The notes: generated by a model from the sequence alone, not told the origin. A stretch of DNA of 64,000 nucleotides from Colwellia psychrerythraea (GCF_000764225.1 NZ_JQED01000005.1:62001-126000), one strand, 5' to 3'; positions 16,953 to 26,368 are shown, counted from the first letter of the stretch. Program-made: numbers and translations.

Positions 16953-18776
16953 TTAATCATTGCTTGCTGCATTTTGCTCTGCCGCTTGGCAAACAAGATG
17001 CTCTGATGCATATTCGTCATCAGAGCACTGTTCTTGGCATTCTTGTGTCAGTTTACCGTCATCTGATAACTCACACGCTTCCACCTCTTCAGGGAACCAC
17101 TTTGTTAACAAGCTTCGTGCATCTTGAAGTTGATTTTTCCAAGTATCTTGACCCACCACAACAGGTTTTAACATAATAACTAATTCACGTTTTTGCGACT
17201 TTTGCGACTTGTTCTTAAATAATTCACCCAAGTAAGGAATATCACCTAAGATCGGGGTTTTAGATTCCATGTCAATATTATAGGTTTCTATTAAACCACC
17301 AATAACAACCACTTCACCTGAATTAGCACGGATAATAGTATCTGATTCTCGCACACTACTTTGCGCTAATGGCAAGATTAACTGCTCACTACCAATTTGA
17401 ATGGTTTTGTTTTGCTCTTCAGTAAGAGTAACCGACGGGTGAACATGTAGAATAACACTACCGTCTTTACCTATTTGCGGTGTAACATCTAATGCGATGC
17501 CGGAAAAAAATGGTGTCAGTTCGACTTCTGGCGTTGTAGTCGTTGATGTTCCTGTTGTAGTAGTGCTAGAAACTTCAGTAACAAAGTACTCGTCTTCGCC
17601 TACTTTAATAACCGCTTTTTGATTATTCGTTGCAGTTATTCGTGGACTAGAAAGCACTTGTACATTGCCTTGCGTTTGTAAAAGCTCAATAACCCCTGAA
17701 AAATCACTACCGTTAGTTTGTTTACTAAACGCCATAGTATTAACACCACCGATAGTATTTGAAATAACATTACCGACAACATTACCCGTCGTTGAATAAA
17801 CGATTTCAGCACTGCCCACTTGGTCAAGTACCTTGTTCCACTTTATGCCTTGCTGAAAGTCATCACTCAGAGTCACTTCCATTATTTTGGCTTCAATAAT
17901 CACTTGGCGATGTAAATGGCTTTCGGTAGCCGTAATAAAATTCTTAACCGCGGTAATTTCTTGTGGTAACGCGCGTACTGTCACTAAACCTGCCTGCGGC
18001 GAAACAATCACTGAACGGCCCTCTCCAGTCCCAACGAAAGCAACTAAAGACTCTTTCAATTCTTTCCAGAAATTAGACTCGTTTTCAGTATATAAATTGA
18101 TACCACTGTTTTGGTTATTCGAGCCATTATTACCATTTTGGTTGTTATTACCGCCACTATTGTTATTGCTACTATTATTGTTATTGTTGCTACTATTGCC
18201 ACTATTTGGATCATTTTCAGAGACTCCACCAGAATTGATAGTCGTACTAGATGATCCAAAACGCTTAAGGAATAAGTAGTTTAATGCAATAGTTTCGGTG
18301 CGTATGCCTGGAGGGAAAACCTTTACAACGTTGCCACGGCGAATGATTTCATAACCATATACATCTTCAACAACCGTTAATGCTTCTGATAATGTTACAT
18401 TATTCAAGCTTAACGATATTTGACCGGTAACCTCAGGGTGAATAATGACGTTATAGCGTGACCCTCTGACAATGGCTTGAAAAAAATCTTTTGCCTCAAC
18501 TTCTGTTGCTGAAACCTCTAAACGTTTTTCCGCTAACATACCCTGCTTGGCTAGATTCATGTCATTCAACATCAATTCTTGCTGTACTGAATTTGGTATT
18601 TGCGTTAATGGTTTCGGTCCATCAAAGCTTTTATTTTCTTCAATAGCGGTATCTAGGCCTTCTTTTATATCGACAGCGTCATTAGGCACTGATTGACAAC
18701 CAATTAAGGAAAACATTAACGTTAACAAAGTAATCTTTAATTTTAATTTATTCATAGGAGGATTTATTTTTATCAT
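16953..18776 (-). CDS. mshL: MSHA outer-membrane secretin MshL
   Basis: 607 residues, a lipoprotein by its lipobox L-I-G-C (Cys27, or Cys20 from the alternative ATG at codon 8). It has the N-terminal STN-like/secretin N domains (about 80-160 and 225-290), an Asn/Ser/Gly-rich low-complexity insert (about 180-222) and a C-terminal secretin domain (about 310-545) with V-x-x-G-G-L. It forms the outer-membrane pore for the MSHA pilus. The extra C-terminal segment (about 555-607) contains four Cys. The start shares one base with the mshK stop. No clear ribosome site is visible, consistent with translational coupling. Confidence 0.92.
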   Translation of the reverse strand: MIKINPPMNKLKLKITLLTLMFSLIGCQSVPNDAVDIKEGLDTAIEENKSFDGPKPLTQIPNSVQQELMLNDMNLAKQGMLAEKRLEVSATEVEAKDFFQAIVRGSRYNVIIHPEVTGQISLSLNNVTLSEALTVVEDVYGYEIIRRGNVVKVFPPGIRTETIALNYLFLKRFGSSSTTINSGGVSENDPNSGNSSNNNNNSSNNNSGGNNNQNGNNGSNNQNSGINLYTENESNFWKELKESLVAFVGTGEGRSVIVSPQAGLVTVRALPQEITAVKNFITATESHLHRQVIIEAKIMEVTLSDDFQQGIKWNKVLDQVGSAEIVYSTTGNVVGNVISNTIGGVNTMAFSKQTNGSDFSGVIELLQTQGNVQVLSSPRITATNNQKAVIKVGEDEYFVTEVSSTTTTGTSTTTTPEVELTPFFSGIALDVTPQIGKDGSVILHVHPSVTLTEEQNKTIQIGSEQLILPLAQSSVRESDTIIRANSGEVVVIGGLIETYNIDMESKTPILGDIPYLGELFKNKSQKSQKRELVIMLKPVVVGQDTWKNQLQDARSLLTKWFPEEVEACELSDDGKLTQECQEQCSDDEYASEHLVCQAAEQNAASND

Positions 18777-19153
18777 TAATTAGCTACCGTATTGTCTACG
18801 ACGTTACTTTTAAAACCTTTACTCTTAAAAACATTAATTTTCAATCGCTTAGATTTACTACGTAAAATCACGCTATGACTATTGATTGCGGTGATGCGAT
18901 ATTCATCAACATAGTCAAACATCTTGTATATTTTGCCATTGATTACCGCAGTATGAATGCCATCACCATGAATGATGGAGCTCAAGACAAAACCACCATC
19001 ACGCTTTAACAGGTTAATACTGCCAGAGCCATTAACACCAAACGGGCGAGTAGGGTCAGTATCCGCAGCAAAACTTATCGGCGAGGTCAGCAAAAGTACC
19101 GTTGTAACAGCACCTGAAATGACTATTGAATTAAACTGAGTTTTAAACACCAA
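18776..19153 (-). CDS. mshK: MSHA biogenesis protein MshK
   Basis: 125 residues with a signal peptide (to about 29, SFAA) then D-P-T-R-P-F, the signature of MshK and PilP-like proteins. The small basic C-terminal beta domain probably binds the secretin N-domains, linking MshI2/MshJ to MshL. Overlaps the end of mshJ by 11 bases. Confidence 0.85.
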   Translation of the reverse strand: MVFKTQFNSIVISGAVTTVLLLTSPISFAADTDPTRPFGVNGSGSINLLKRDGGFVLSSIIHGDGIHTAVINGKIYKMFDYVDEYRITAINSHSVILRSKSKRLKINVFKSKGFKSNVVDNTVAN

Positions 19154-19835
19154 TAAACTCCTTTTTTAACCCTAAACTATAAATAGTTATATCTACTTCA
19201 CCGCGGGGATATTCTTTGACTTCAAATTGAAAGTCTTTCCAAAAAAACTTCCATGATAATAGTTCCAACTGGCGCAAGTAATTACGCAATTGAAAATACT
19301 GACCTGATAATTTAATTTTAATACCATGCTTATATAAATTTAACCCAAGTTGCTCAGAAGTTGGCGAAGTTATGCTTGCCTGGGCATCAGGTTGCTCTGT
19401 AGTTAAATCCAATAAAGGTTTAGCGCCAATTAGCTCAAAAGAAAGTAAAGATACGCCAGGTTCTAACTTAAGTAATTTAAGTAATGCTTCGCGCATTTGG
19501 CTAGGACTAATAAGATCTGTCGTCAAAAGAACTAGCTGCTTATCAATATTCGCTAGTTTAGTTTCAAGCTGAGCAATCTGTTTAACCGTATTTATATTCG
19601 GATCTTGCTCTAAGGCTCTTTGGTATTCTTTGATTGAATAATTAAGGCTTTTGTTACCAGAAACCATCGCCCGACTTTGTTTATCAAAAGAGATTGTTTT
19701 GGCACTTTTCTCATCAATAAAAGCATATGAAATAATAAAAAATATTGCCACTAACCCTGTCAGCAACACTAAAAACTGTTCTCGACTCGTCAGTTGAAGA
19801 AACTTATCACTGTAGTTATTCCATTGCTCTTTCAT
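19143..19835 (-). CDS. mshJ: MSHA biogenesis protein MshJ (PilO-like)
   Basis: 230 residues: cytoplasmic N-terminus, one membrane helix (about 22-42), coiled-coil (about 70-105), then a ferredoxin-like periplasmic domain, the layout of PilO/GspM-type alignment-complex proteins. The N-terminal phrase L-T-S-R-E-Q-F is typical. Shares one base with mshI2 upstream. Predicted to pair with MshI2 in the inner membrane. Confidence 0.87.
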   Translation of the reverse strand: MKEQWNNYSDKFLQLTSREQFLVLLTGLVAIFFIISYAFIDEKSAKTISFDKQSRAMVSGNKSLNYSIKEYQRALEQDPNINTVKQIAQLETKLANIDKQLVLLTTDLISPSQMREALLKLLKLEPGVSLLSFELIGAKPLLDLTTEQPDAQASITSPTSEQLGLNLYKHGIKIKLSGQYFQLRNYLRQLELLSWKFFWKDFQFEVKEYPRGEVDITIYSLGLKKEFIGV

Positions 19836-20440
19836 TAGCCTTTGCCTCCTGCCACTTCAGAGCTAACGACAAACTCAGTAATATTTTGTTCATTTTTCGC
19901 AAGTTTAAATTGCACAAATGCTTTGCCTGATAATAATCGAGATTGCTTAAAACCAGCTAACCATGCAGGCACTGCTTGAGGAGTTCGAGCTTGCCCGGTA
20001 AAAGTCATATTCTGAGCATCAATACGAATAGTTTGTAATCGAATATCTTTATGATGCATTGCAGACAGATCATTCATTGCCATAACAAAACCACCTGCAA
20101 AGGTCTCATTTGAATCGGTAAGTTTATCTAATAACGCATCTTTATGCTGCATAACTAACTTTATAGTCGCAAGATCTCTTTGCAAAGAAGGAGATACTTG
20201 CCTATTTTGTATTTGCACTTCCAAATTCTTAGCAAGTTTTTGTTTTTGCTGCTTCTCTTTCAATAAATCATCATATCTTGCTGCTGACTGATTGAAATTA
20301 AGTTCAGTAATAATCCCCCAGATTAACATAAGAGACAGCAAAGCAAACCAAGCTCCCATAACTCTTGTCAAAGTTAAGAGCGGTTTTTCAGGGAAAAGCT
20401 CTGCTTGTAATAAATTAATACTATTTTTAGTTGTCATCAT
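19835..20440 (-). CDS. mshI2: MSHA biogenesis protein MshI2 (PilN-like)
   Basis: 201 residues. The short cytoplasmic motif K-N-S-I-N-L-L-Q-A-E-L-F-P (4-16) matches the PilN N-terminus that binds the PilM-like MshI; a membrane helix follows at about 25-47, then a coiled-coil and a compact domain. Overlaps mshI by 14 bases, so synthesis is probably coupled. Confidence 0.85.
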   Translation of the reverse strand: MMTTKNSINLLQAELFPEKPLLTLTRVMGAWFALLSLMLIWGIITELNFNQSAARYDDLLKEKQQKQKLAKNLEVQIQNRQVSPSLQRDLATIKLVMQHKDALLDKLTDSNETFAGGFVMAMNDLSAMHHKDIRLQTIRIDAQNMTFTGQARTPQAVPAWLAGFKQSRLLSGKAFVQFKLAKNEQNITEFVVSSEVAGGKG

Positions 20441-21398
20441 TTCCCCCCGCTAAATCCTCGGTCTCTGTCTTGTAAGGGACATTATCTAAACTAGCACCAA
20501 TTGCGGCGGCAAAGTCCCTATGTTGATGATACGGGCGAGGTAACTCTAATAAACTTACAGGGACAATTGAATTTTCAGCTAACTTTTCAACAAATACCTT
20601 TTCTAATGCAATCGGCAGTAATACTTTAATCGCTTTGATCGGTGCTTGTTTTAATTGACGTTCAAAATAATCTGTAGAGCGTTGAATTTCTAGGCCAATA
20701 TCATCAATAATCGAAAAGGATAATTCTTCTGCTGATTTACTACCAATTTGGGCAAAGCCACGTAACCGGCGCTGGAAGAATATTTTCTGCTGCTTTACGA
20801 TGATTAACACTATTTCTTCATTTGGTTGCTGACAAACCAATAAATTAGCATCATCTTGCGGCGCTAATAAATTAGCAAAAGCAAATTCTTGGGTAGTGAT
20901 TTCACTGATTTTCACTGCACCCTGTTCAGTGGTTTCAACCAGTTTTTTTAGTTCGTCTAAAGGAGCACAAACCACATTAATTTTTTCTTTGCCGCCGGCA
21001 AGCATGGGTGCGTCATAATAATCTACCACCATATTATTAGGAGATACGCTGACCAAGTCTTTAATTTGCCATTTCAATGCGCTGTTCATTTCATTGTCAG
21101 GTAAACTCGGCTTGTCTATTTGTACAACTTGAGATTGTGCCTCATTTAGGACCAAACAAGCACTTCCCTCAAGCTCACGTTTACTATGGAGTGCTTGAAC
21201 AGCACTTGTAAAATTAGCTGAATTAACTTTTTCATGCTCAAAAATAACTTTAGCGGCCGTACTTTCATCAATCGTACTATCAGATTTTTGCATTGGAATT
21301 GAGCATAAGGAGACACCTTGTTGCTGAAAAGCAATGCCAAGACGTTGACTTGAACTATTTTTTGAAAAAAATTGGCTTAATTTTGTTAAAAATGACAT
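20427..21398 (-). CDS. mshI: MSHA biogenesis protein MshI (PilM-like)
   Basis: 323 residues, no signal peptide and no membrane segment; resembles PilM/GspL actin-like cytoplasmic proteins in order and fold pattern (I-D-K-P-S-L-P-D-N-E and A-L-K-W-Q-I-K-D-L motifs near 99-121). First gene of the mshI-F transcription unit; the mshH (CsrD homologue) found upstream in Vibrio is absent, and a divergent PLP-enzyme gene takes its place. A TATAAT lies 28 bases before the ATG. Confidence 0.87.
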   Translation of the reverse strand: MSFLTKLSQFFSKNSSSQRLGIAFQQQGVSLCSIPMQKSDSTIDESTAAKVIFEHEKVNSANFTSAVQALHSKRELEGSACLVLNEAQSQVVQIDKPSLPDNEMNSALKWQIKDLVSVSPNNMVVDYYDAPMLAGGKEKINVVCAPLDELKKLVETTEQGAVKISEITTQEFAFANLLAPQDDANLLVCQQPNEEIVLIIVKQQKIFFQRRLRGFAQIGSKSAEELSFSIIDDIGLEIQRSTDYFERQLKQAPIKAIKVLLPIALEKVFVEKLAENSIVPVSLLELPRPYHQHRDFAAAIGASLDNVPYKTETEDLAGGNDDN

Positions 21399-21425
21399 TT
21401 ATCGGCAAAATCGCTCAAAGCTAAA

Positions 21426-21431
21426 ATTATA
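21426..21431 (-). promoter_or_regulatory. Possible -10 box for the mshI operon
   Basis: TATAAT on the minus strand, 28 bases upstream of the mshI ATG. The expected -35 region (ATGTAA at 17-bp spacing) is a poor match, so the call is tentative. Confidence 0.35.
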
Positions 21432-21607
21432 AGCAATACTACCCTTTGTTACATATGAAGAGCAAGCATTACTAATGATGATTAACTAAGTTTATTAATC
21501 ATTTATACTGCGAAGGGCAATATGAATCATTGACAAATTTTCATTTAAAAACAGGCACATTTACCATGTGATTAGAAAGAAAAGCCATGTTAAAGACTGA
21601 TATCGTT

Positions 21608-21613
21608 TATAAT
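21608..21613 (+). promoter_or_regulatory. Possible -10 box for the PLP-enzyme gene
   Basis: TATAAT 42 bases upstream of the ATG at 21655 within the 256-bp divergent gap. No good -35 box at standard spacing. Confidence 0.35.
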
Positions 21614-21654
21614 AACTTCCAACCTGTTACAAATTAATATTTCAATAAAATTTT

Positions 21655-22614
21655 ATGTATAAGCCATTGTCAAAATTACAAAAATTAGAACATCCCCTTT
21701 TTGATAAACATAAGCTTGATGTTCGAGTGAAACGTGATGACCTACTGCATAACATCATTTCTGGTAACAAATGGCGCAAACTGAAGTACAACCTTAAGCA
21801 TCTTAAAGCTAACGACCACCAAGGTGCACTAACATTCGGCGGAAGTTACTCAAATCATATTCATGCCTTTGCTTATGCCTGCAAGCAGCAAAATATCCCC
21901 TGCATCGGTGTTATTAGGGGGGAAGCTAACTATGCGGATAACTTTACTTTGAGCTGGGCGAGGCACTGGGGCATGCAATGTCACTTTGTTGATAGAAAAA
22001 CATACCGTCGTCGTTTTGAGACGAGCTTTATTAATGAACTAAAAGAATTATATCCCAATTACTTTATCATCCCAGAAGGGGGCAGTAACTCACTTGCCAT
22101 ACCTGGCGTAGCCGAGATATTGCTTGAACTAGATAGCCAAGCAGATTTCGATACTTTGATGACCCCAGTGGGTAGTGGTGGTACTTTAGCGGGCCTGATT
22201 TCAGGAGACAGTGTCGCTAATCAGAAACGTCATAACATTTTAGGTGTGGCGGTATTAAAACAAGCAGAATATTTAATTAACGATATTAAGTCTTTACTGA
22301 CACAAGAAGCTAAAGCCCATGATAACTGGCAGTTATTAACCAATTTCCATCGTGGTGGTTATGGCAAGTTCAGTAATGAGGATGCCAAACGAATCATAAG
22401 CTTTAACCAACAAACTGGCGTCTATTTTGAGCCCGTTTATTCCGGTAAAATGGTATTAGCATTACTTGATTTAATCGCACAAGACTATTTTAAACCGCAA
22501 GAGCGCATCGTTTTGTTACACACCGGTGGATTACAAGGACTCGGCGGCATGATAGAACAAAATCGTTTAGACCCTAAAGACTGGCCGCCGTTATTAAAAG
22601 TCGACCATCAATAA
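21655..22614 (+). CDS. PLP-dependent ACC deaminase/D-cysteine desulfhydrase family enzyme
   Basis: 319 residues. Features of the fold-type II PLP family: S-G-N-K-W-R-K-L-K near 36-44 (the Lys of the G-N-K motif binds PLP), G-G-S-Y-S-N-H-I-H-A (about 62) in the active site, the Gly-rich phosphate cup G-S-G-G-T-L-A-G (about 172) and H-T-G-G-L-Q-G near the C-terminus. Family members deaminate 1-aminocyclopropane-1-carboxylate or desulfhydrate D-cysteine; the substrate cannot be told from sequence by eye, and D-cysteine desulfhydrase is the commoner function in such bacteria. Stands alone between the MSHA and T2SS operons; no clear ribosome site. Confidence 0.8.
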   Translation: MYKPLSKLQKLEHPLFDKHKLDVRVKRDDLLHNIISGNKWRKLKYNLKHLKANDHQGALTFGGSYSNHIHAFAYACKQQNIPCIGVIRGEANYADNFTLSWARHWGMQCHFVDRKTYRRRFETSFINELKELYPNYFIIPEGGSNSLAIPGVAEILLELDSQADFDTLMTPVGSGGTLAGLISGDSVANQKRHNILGVAVLKQAEYLINDIKSLLTQEAKAHDNWQLLTNFHRGGYGKFSNEDAKRIISFNQQTGVYFEPVYSGKMVLALLDLIAQDYFKPQERIVLLHTGGLQGLGGMIEQNRLDPKDWPPLLKVDHQ

Positions 22615-22620
22615 GCCTTT

Positions 22621-22662
22621 TCTCTCTTCTCTAACCTCTATTACTAAAGTTAAGAGAAAAAC
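22621..22662. terminator. Weak hairpin between convergent genes
   Basis: An imperfect stem (TTCTCT-AAC paired with GTTAAGAGAA) between the stop of the PLP-enzyme gene and gspN; A/T-rich flanks on both sides could allow bidirectional termination. Low certainty. Confidence 0.35.
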
Positions 22663-22667
22663 ATGGA

Positions 22668-23423
22668 CTAAAACCTTAGCTGATAGCGGCCTTGATTATC
22701 CGGTCGGCCTATAAAGGACAATGTAGATCTCAGTTGCGGAGGAAACTTAGCACCGGGTTTTAAATACCCATTACCAGATACTTTTTGAGTAGCTAAGGTT
22801 AACACCCCATCAAAGCTCAAACCTAAGTTGTTCTTGGGTGATACTTTGGCTAACAATTTCCCTTGGTTGCAACTTATCTCAGTGGTAAATTTACCTAGTT
22901 TTATATTTTGCTCTAATGCCACGACGCCAGCGCGCGACCACAGCAACTCACCCTCTGCTTTTGAACATGACAATTGAGCTCCTGTTGTAATCACTAATTC
23001 GGATAAAAATAATTCAACATTTCCTTGAGCGCTCAGCGGGATTGGTAAGGGTAGCTGTTTAGCAATATCATTTGCTGACATAAAGATCTCTACGTCTGTT
23101 AATGTGAGCTGCTCAGACGAAAGCGTAAGACTAAGCTGACCTTCAGGGCCTGATGACATGGCATCACCGAATGTCACTTGAACATTTGGAGGTAAACTAA
23201 AAAGAGACCAAAAACTAACCGCTGTTTTTACTTGTTCAATCTCATTATTATTTATAATTACCTTGGTAATTTCACCATGCCATATAGAGCCAGATATACC
23301 CTGCAACACTATATTCTTTGGTAACTTAACATTATTGATTACCAGTGCTAGTGGCGTACTTGCTAATAAAAACACCATATAGCTACTTAAAAAAATCGCC
23401 GTAAAGGCAAACCACTTCTTCAT
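22668..23423 (-). CDS. gspN: Type II secretion protein GspN
   Basis: 251 residues: one N-terminal membrane helix (about 6-28), then a periplasmic beta-rich domain with N-I-V-L-Q-G-I-S-G-S-I-W-H-G, a signature of GspN (LTXXQ/AsmA-like repeat). Last gene of the gsp operon, 46 bp after gspM. GspN is an optional inner-membrane component of the T2SS whose role is unclear. Confidence 0.88.
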   Translation of the reverse strand: MKKWFAFTAIFLSSYMVFLLASTPLALVINNVKLPKNIVLQGISGSIWHGEITKVIINNNEIEQVKTAVSFWSLFSLPPNVQVTFGDAMSSGPEGQLSLTLSSEQLTLTDVEIFMSANDIAKQLPLPIPLSAQGNVELFLSELVITTGAQLSCSKAEGELLWSRAGVVALEQNIKLGKFTTEISCNQGKLLAKVSPKNNLGLSFDGVLTLATQKVSGNGYLKPGAKFPPQLRSTLSFIGRPDNQGRYQLRF

Positions 23424-23469
23424 TAAAATTCTCTGTTATATCTAGGATAAACTGTTAACGCGCTGATTA

Positions 23470-23940
23470 TTATAACCTTGCTAAATGCAAGCGGCGTACT
23501 TTCACTTCGCCAGCACTATCACCGCGAGTTAAATCAATAGCTTTTACTTGCATTCCTTCATTATTAGCTAAGTGCTCAAGCCAAAAAAGTAGTTGTGTAA
23601 AAGGAGTACTATCTATCCATACCTGCAGATCATCTCCTTGAGGTTGCATACGTGTAATAGTTAACTTATAGGTTTTTGCGCTGCGATTAGCAGCGCTTGA
23701 AATGCTACCAGTGAACTTTTGTTTACCGCCCGAGCGTTTAGCTTGCTGATACAAGGCAGTATTTTCTTGAACCCAAGTTAATAACTGCTTTTGCTTTGCT
23801 AACTTATTGTTAGCCTCAGTTAAGCTATTATTTATCGGTTGCCATATAGTACTATAAAAAATAAAGACCATAAAAACCAAGGCCATTGCTGTGACAAGAC
23901 GCTGCTCTCTACTGTTTAATTGTTGCCACCATGCTTTCAT
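23470..23940 (-). CDS. gspM: Type II secretion protein GspM
   Basis: 156 residues; short cytoplasmic N-terminus with W-W-Q-Q-L-N-S-R-E-Q-R, one membrane helix (about 18-36), coiled-coil, and a periplasmic ferredoxin-like domain. Shares one base with gspL. Forms the inner-membrane assembly platform with GspL, GspF and GspC. Confidence 0.9.
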   Translation of the reverse strand: MKAWWQQLNSREQRLVTAMALVFMVFIFYSTIWQPINNSLTEANNKLAKQKQLLTWVQENTALYQQAKRSGGKQKFTGSISSAANRSAKTYKLTITRMQPQGDDLQVWIDSTPFTQLLFWLEHLANNEGMQVKAIDLTRGDSAGEVKVRRLHLARL

Positions 23941-25280
23941 TATGATGCATCCTTATTGCTAGTGTTGCTGCGTTGCTTGGTCGTGCCTTTCTTGTTATTG
24001 GAACTTTTCTTTGCTCCCTTAGTAGAAATACTAAATGAGCCTGTAACTTGACCTCCTTGATTACTTTGCGAGCCTTGCTTAACAAACAAGTTTGCTGTAG
24101 TTAATTCAACACTAAATTGTTCAAAGGCCTGATAATCCTTAGCAGTTGCTTGAATACGCAACTCTTGCCGTTTGCCATCAAACTTTACCGACTCTGGCTT
24201 TATTGCCGACACTTTTGCAAAAGCAGGTTGTACTTTAGCAAGCATTGCTAAGAACCCTTGCCTATCTCCAACACCACCTAGTAATGCTAATTCTCGATTC
24301 AATTGAGATTTTATGGTTGAAACTCTAACTCGTTTTGTCTTTGGAAAAGCAGCTTTATAACTGGCAACTATATCTTGCTTAACCTTTTCTTGTTCTGCAT
24401 TTACTTGCCATAGTTGTGCACTTTTATGCCCTAAACTAAGCAAAAGAGCAAACATAGCAACACCTGCCACCCACAACCATTGTCGCCCTGTATGACTGCG
24501 ATTTTCTTTAATCTTGTACTGCCCTTGCAGCAAATTAAAGTGACTTAATTGATTACCATAATTTGTCGCCATTAGTGCTAAAGGCAATTCTTCTGGCATT
24601 GTGCTGACATTACAATGTTCAGTATGGGCTAAGGGAGAGTATGCCTCGATAAAAATACTCTCTGTCTGCTCATTGTCCTCTGGGTCCTCAGATTGCTTAG
24701 CAATAGCTTGGCATTGAAGTTGCCAAGCATTGGCGTCTACTGTAAAACCCTGCCAACGGTTTTGACGAACAATAACTTGCGCTTGATCCGTCTCACCAAG
24801 GGTGATTGCACTCCAAGTATTAACGGTAACTGGCATTGCCAATACATCAGGTAAAATAGTATCAGTTTCAATACCTGCCTCCGCCAACCATGATAACCAT
24901 AGCTGCATCTGCGCATGAGAAACAATGGCAGTAAAACAATTATTTTCCTGCTCATCACTCGCCAGATCTGCATAAGCAAAAAATAGCTGCTCGACATCTT
25001 CTGCTAAGCTGTCTTCTAACATATACGGGGTTGCTAAGCGCAATGCTCTGGAAGATTTTGCCGGAACCTTTAACGACTTTAAAAGCACGTCACAACCAGG
25101 GACCAATACTTTGACCTGTCGTTTATCTGCTTTACTGGTAAGTTCAGTGAGCAGCTGAGCTCCTTGTAGCTCACCACTGGCGATAATTTCTTGCGCATTA
25201 CCGCTAGCTTCAGCCACCACTAACCAATGAACGGTATCGTGTGCTTGACTCCCAAGGCGGATAAATAATGTTTCTGTCAC
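23940..25280 (-). CDS. gspL: Type II secretion protein GspL
   Basis: 446 residues: cytoplasmic actin-like domain (about 1-245) that contacts GspE, membrane helix at about 268-285, periplasmic ferredoxin-like domain (about 290-415). It ends in a basic Lys/Ser/Asn-rich tail of about 30 residues (starting near 417) that is beyond the usual fold end and looks disordered. Shares single bases with gspK and gspM, so translation is coupled. Confidence 0.9.
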   Translation of the reverse strand: MTETLFIRLGSQAHDTVHWLVVAEASGNAQEIIASGELQGAQLLTELTSKADKRQVKVLVPGCDVLLKSLKVPAKSSRALRLATPYMLEDSLAEDVEQLFFAYADLASDEQENNCFTAIVSHAQMQLWLSWLAEAGIETDTILPDVLAMPVTVNTWSAITLGETDQAQVIVRQNRWQGFTVDANAWQLQCQAIAKQSEDPEDNEQTESIFIEAYSPLAHTEHCNVSTMPEELPLALMATNYGNQLSHFNLLQGQYKIKENRSHTGRQWLWVAGVAMFALLLSLGHKSAQLWQVNAEQEKVKQDIVASYKAAFPKTKRVRVSTIKSQLNRELALLGGVGDRQGFLAMLAKVQPAFAKVSAIKPESVKFDGKRQELRIQATAKDYQAFEQFSVELTTANLFVKQGSQSNQGGQVTGSFSISTKGAKKSSNNKKGTTKQRSNTSNKDAS

Positions 25281-26368
25281 TAGTTACGTCCTATAGTACG
25301 ACTAATTACTTGAATTTGTTGTGTATCATTAACTTTCATCATTGAGCTCATCGAAAAATAGCTATTATTAAAACGTGCATTAGCTTTTAATTTAAAGTAT
25401 TTACTATCAATAACAAACGCTGCAGTTTGCCATTTTTCCAATCTAATTTTTGTCAGTTCTTCTATCTTTAAAAAATCTGCCACTTTTTCATAACCTGAGC
25501 TATCACGGGCACTTAATACTTCTTGTGCCTCTTCTATACTTGAGCCAAGCAAAGCCTGTAATAATTCAGGCTTTTCCGCATCAAGTGTATTGATGTTAAT
25601 AAAATGCTGCGAATTTTGAGGCAGTACACAGACATAAGGCGTCAAGGCTAAAATAACAGCAGGGGTAAAATGCTCAATTAATCTTAACTCATTAACACTA
25701 GCCAAATAACTATTAGCAGCAAGGTAAGGAAACTCGCGTGCAGCATAATCATTATCCTCTGCGCCCCCTGACCCCGTTATGATGTCATTGCCGTCTAACC
25801 AGTCAGTTAAGGCATTGACCATAGCCTCAGCTTCAAAATTGCCAATACCGTCAATATTTAAATTGACGATAAGCGCTTCTAATACAGTTGCCGCTGGTAA
25901 CTGTTTGTCGTTAGCGCTAGCTGATTTAGGCGCTTTTGCCGTTGTACCCGTTTTTTTTGGTGAAGCAGGAGTGTCCTTAGTAGACTCCACTTTTGTTTTT
26001 GCTTCAGGATGCAAAGCGTTTAAATTCAGACAACTTTGTAGATCCGTAATCTCACCACTGATTTCACCAAAATCGACAGGGTAATTACTCCCTTCTGTCG
26101 CCCAAATTTGCTCCAAGTGAGTAACATCTGGCTCATCTTTAAACGCTTTGATTAACACCCTTTTGGTGAATGCTTCTGCGCCCAGCGCATACCAATAGGC
26201 TTGTTGGTTAAAACTGATATTGGTGCTTCGTTGCATTTGTGTTTGCAAACGTGTGGTCATTTGCGCTGCAATAATAGAGGCCAAAGCAACAATAAGCATC
26301 ACGGTAATTAATGCCACACCGCGCTGCCTTATTTTACTGTAACTAGGTAATATGCGTTTAATAACCAT
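25280..26368 (-). CDS. gspK: Type II secretion minor pseudopilin GspK
   Basis: 362 residues. Pilin-like N-terminus R-G-V-A-L-I-T-V-M-L-I-V-A-L-A (about 16-35) without Glu at +5, as expected for GspK, which caps the pseudopilus tip. The large alpha-domain typical of GspK follows (helix-hairpin-like part near 190-310). An insert of about 35 residues (about 128-165) is rich in Lys, Ser, Thr, Ala and Pro and breaks the region near the N-terminal part of the head; it looks like a flexible linker. Cys near 113 and 246 may pair. Confidence 0.9.
   Translation of the reverse strand: MVIKRILPSYSKIRQRGVALITVMLIVALASIIAAQMTTRLQTQMQRSTNISFNQQAYWYALGAEAFTKRVLIKAFKDEPDVTHLEQIWATEGSNYPVDFGEISGEITDLQSCLNLNALHPEAKTKVESTKDTPASPKKTGTTAKAPKSASANDKQLPAATVLEALIVNLNIDGIGNFEAEAMVNALTDWLDGNDIITGSGGAEDNDYAAREFPYLAANSYLASVNELRLIEHFTPAVILALTPYVCVLPQNSQHFININTLDAEKPELLQALLGSSIEEAQEVLSARDSSGYEKVADFLKIEELTKIRLEKWQTAAFVIDSKYFKLKANARFNNSYFSMSSMMKVNDTQQIQVISRTIGRN

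Noticed and set aside
17887..18279. 130-codon Leu-rich ORF on the plus strand inside mshL
   Set aside because: It is antisense to the Asn-rich insert; AAT/AAC codons read as Leu/Val-rich codons on the other strand.
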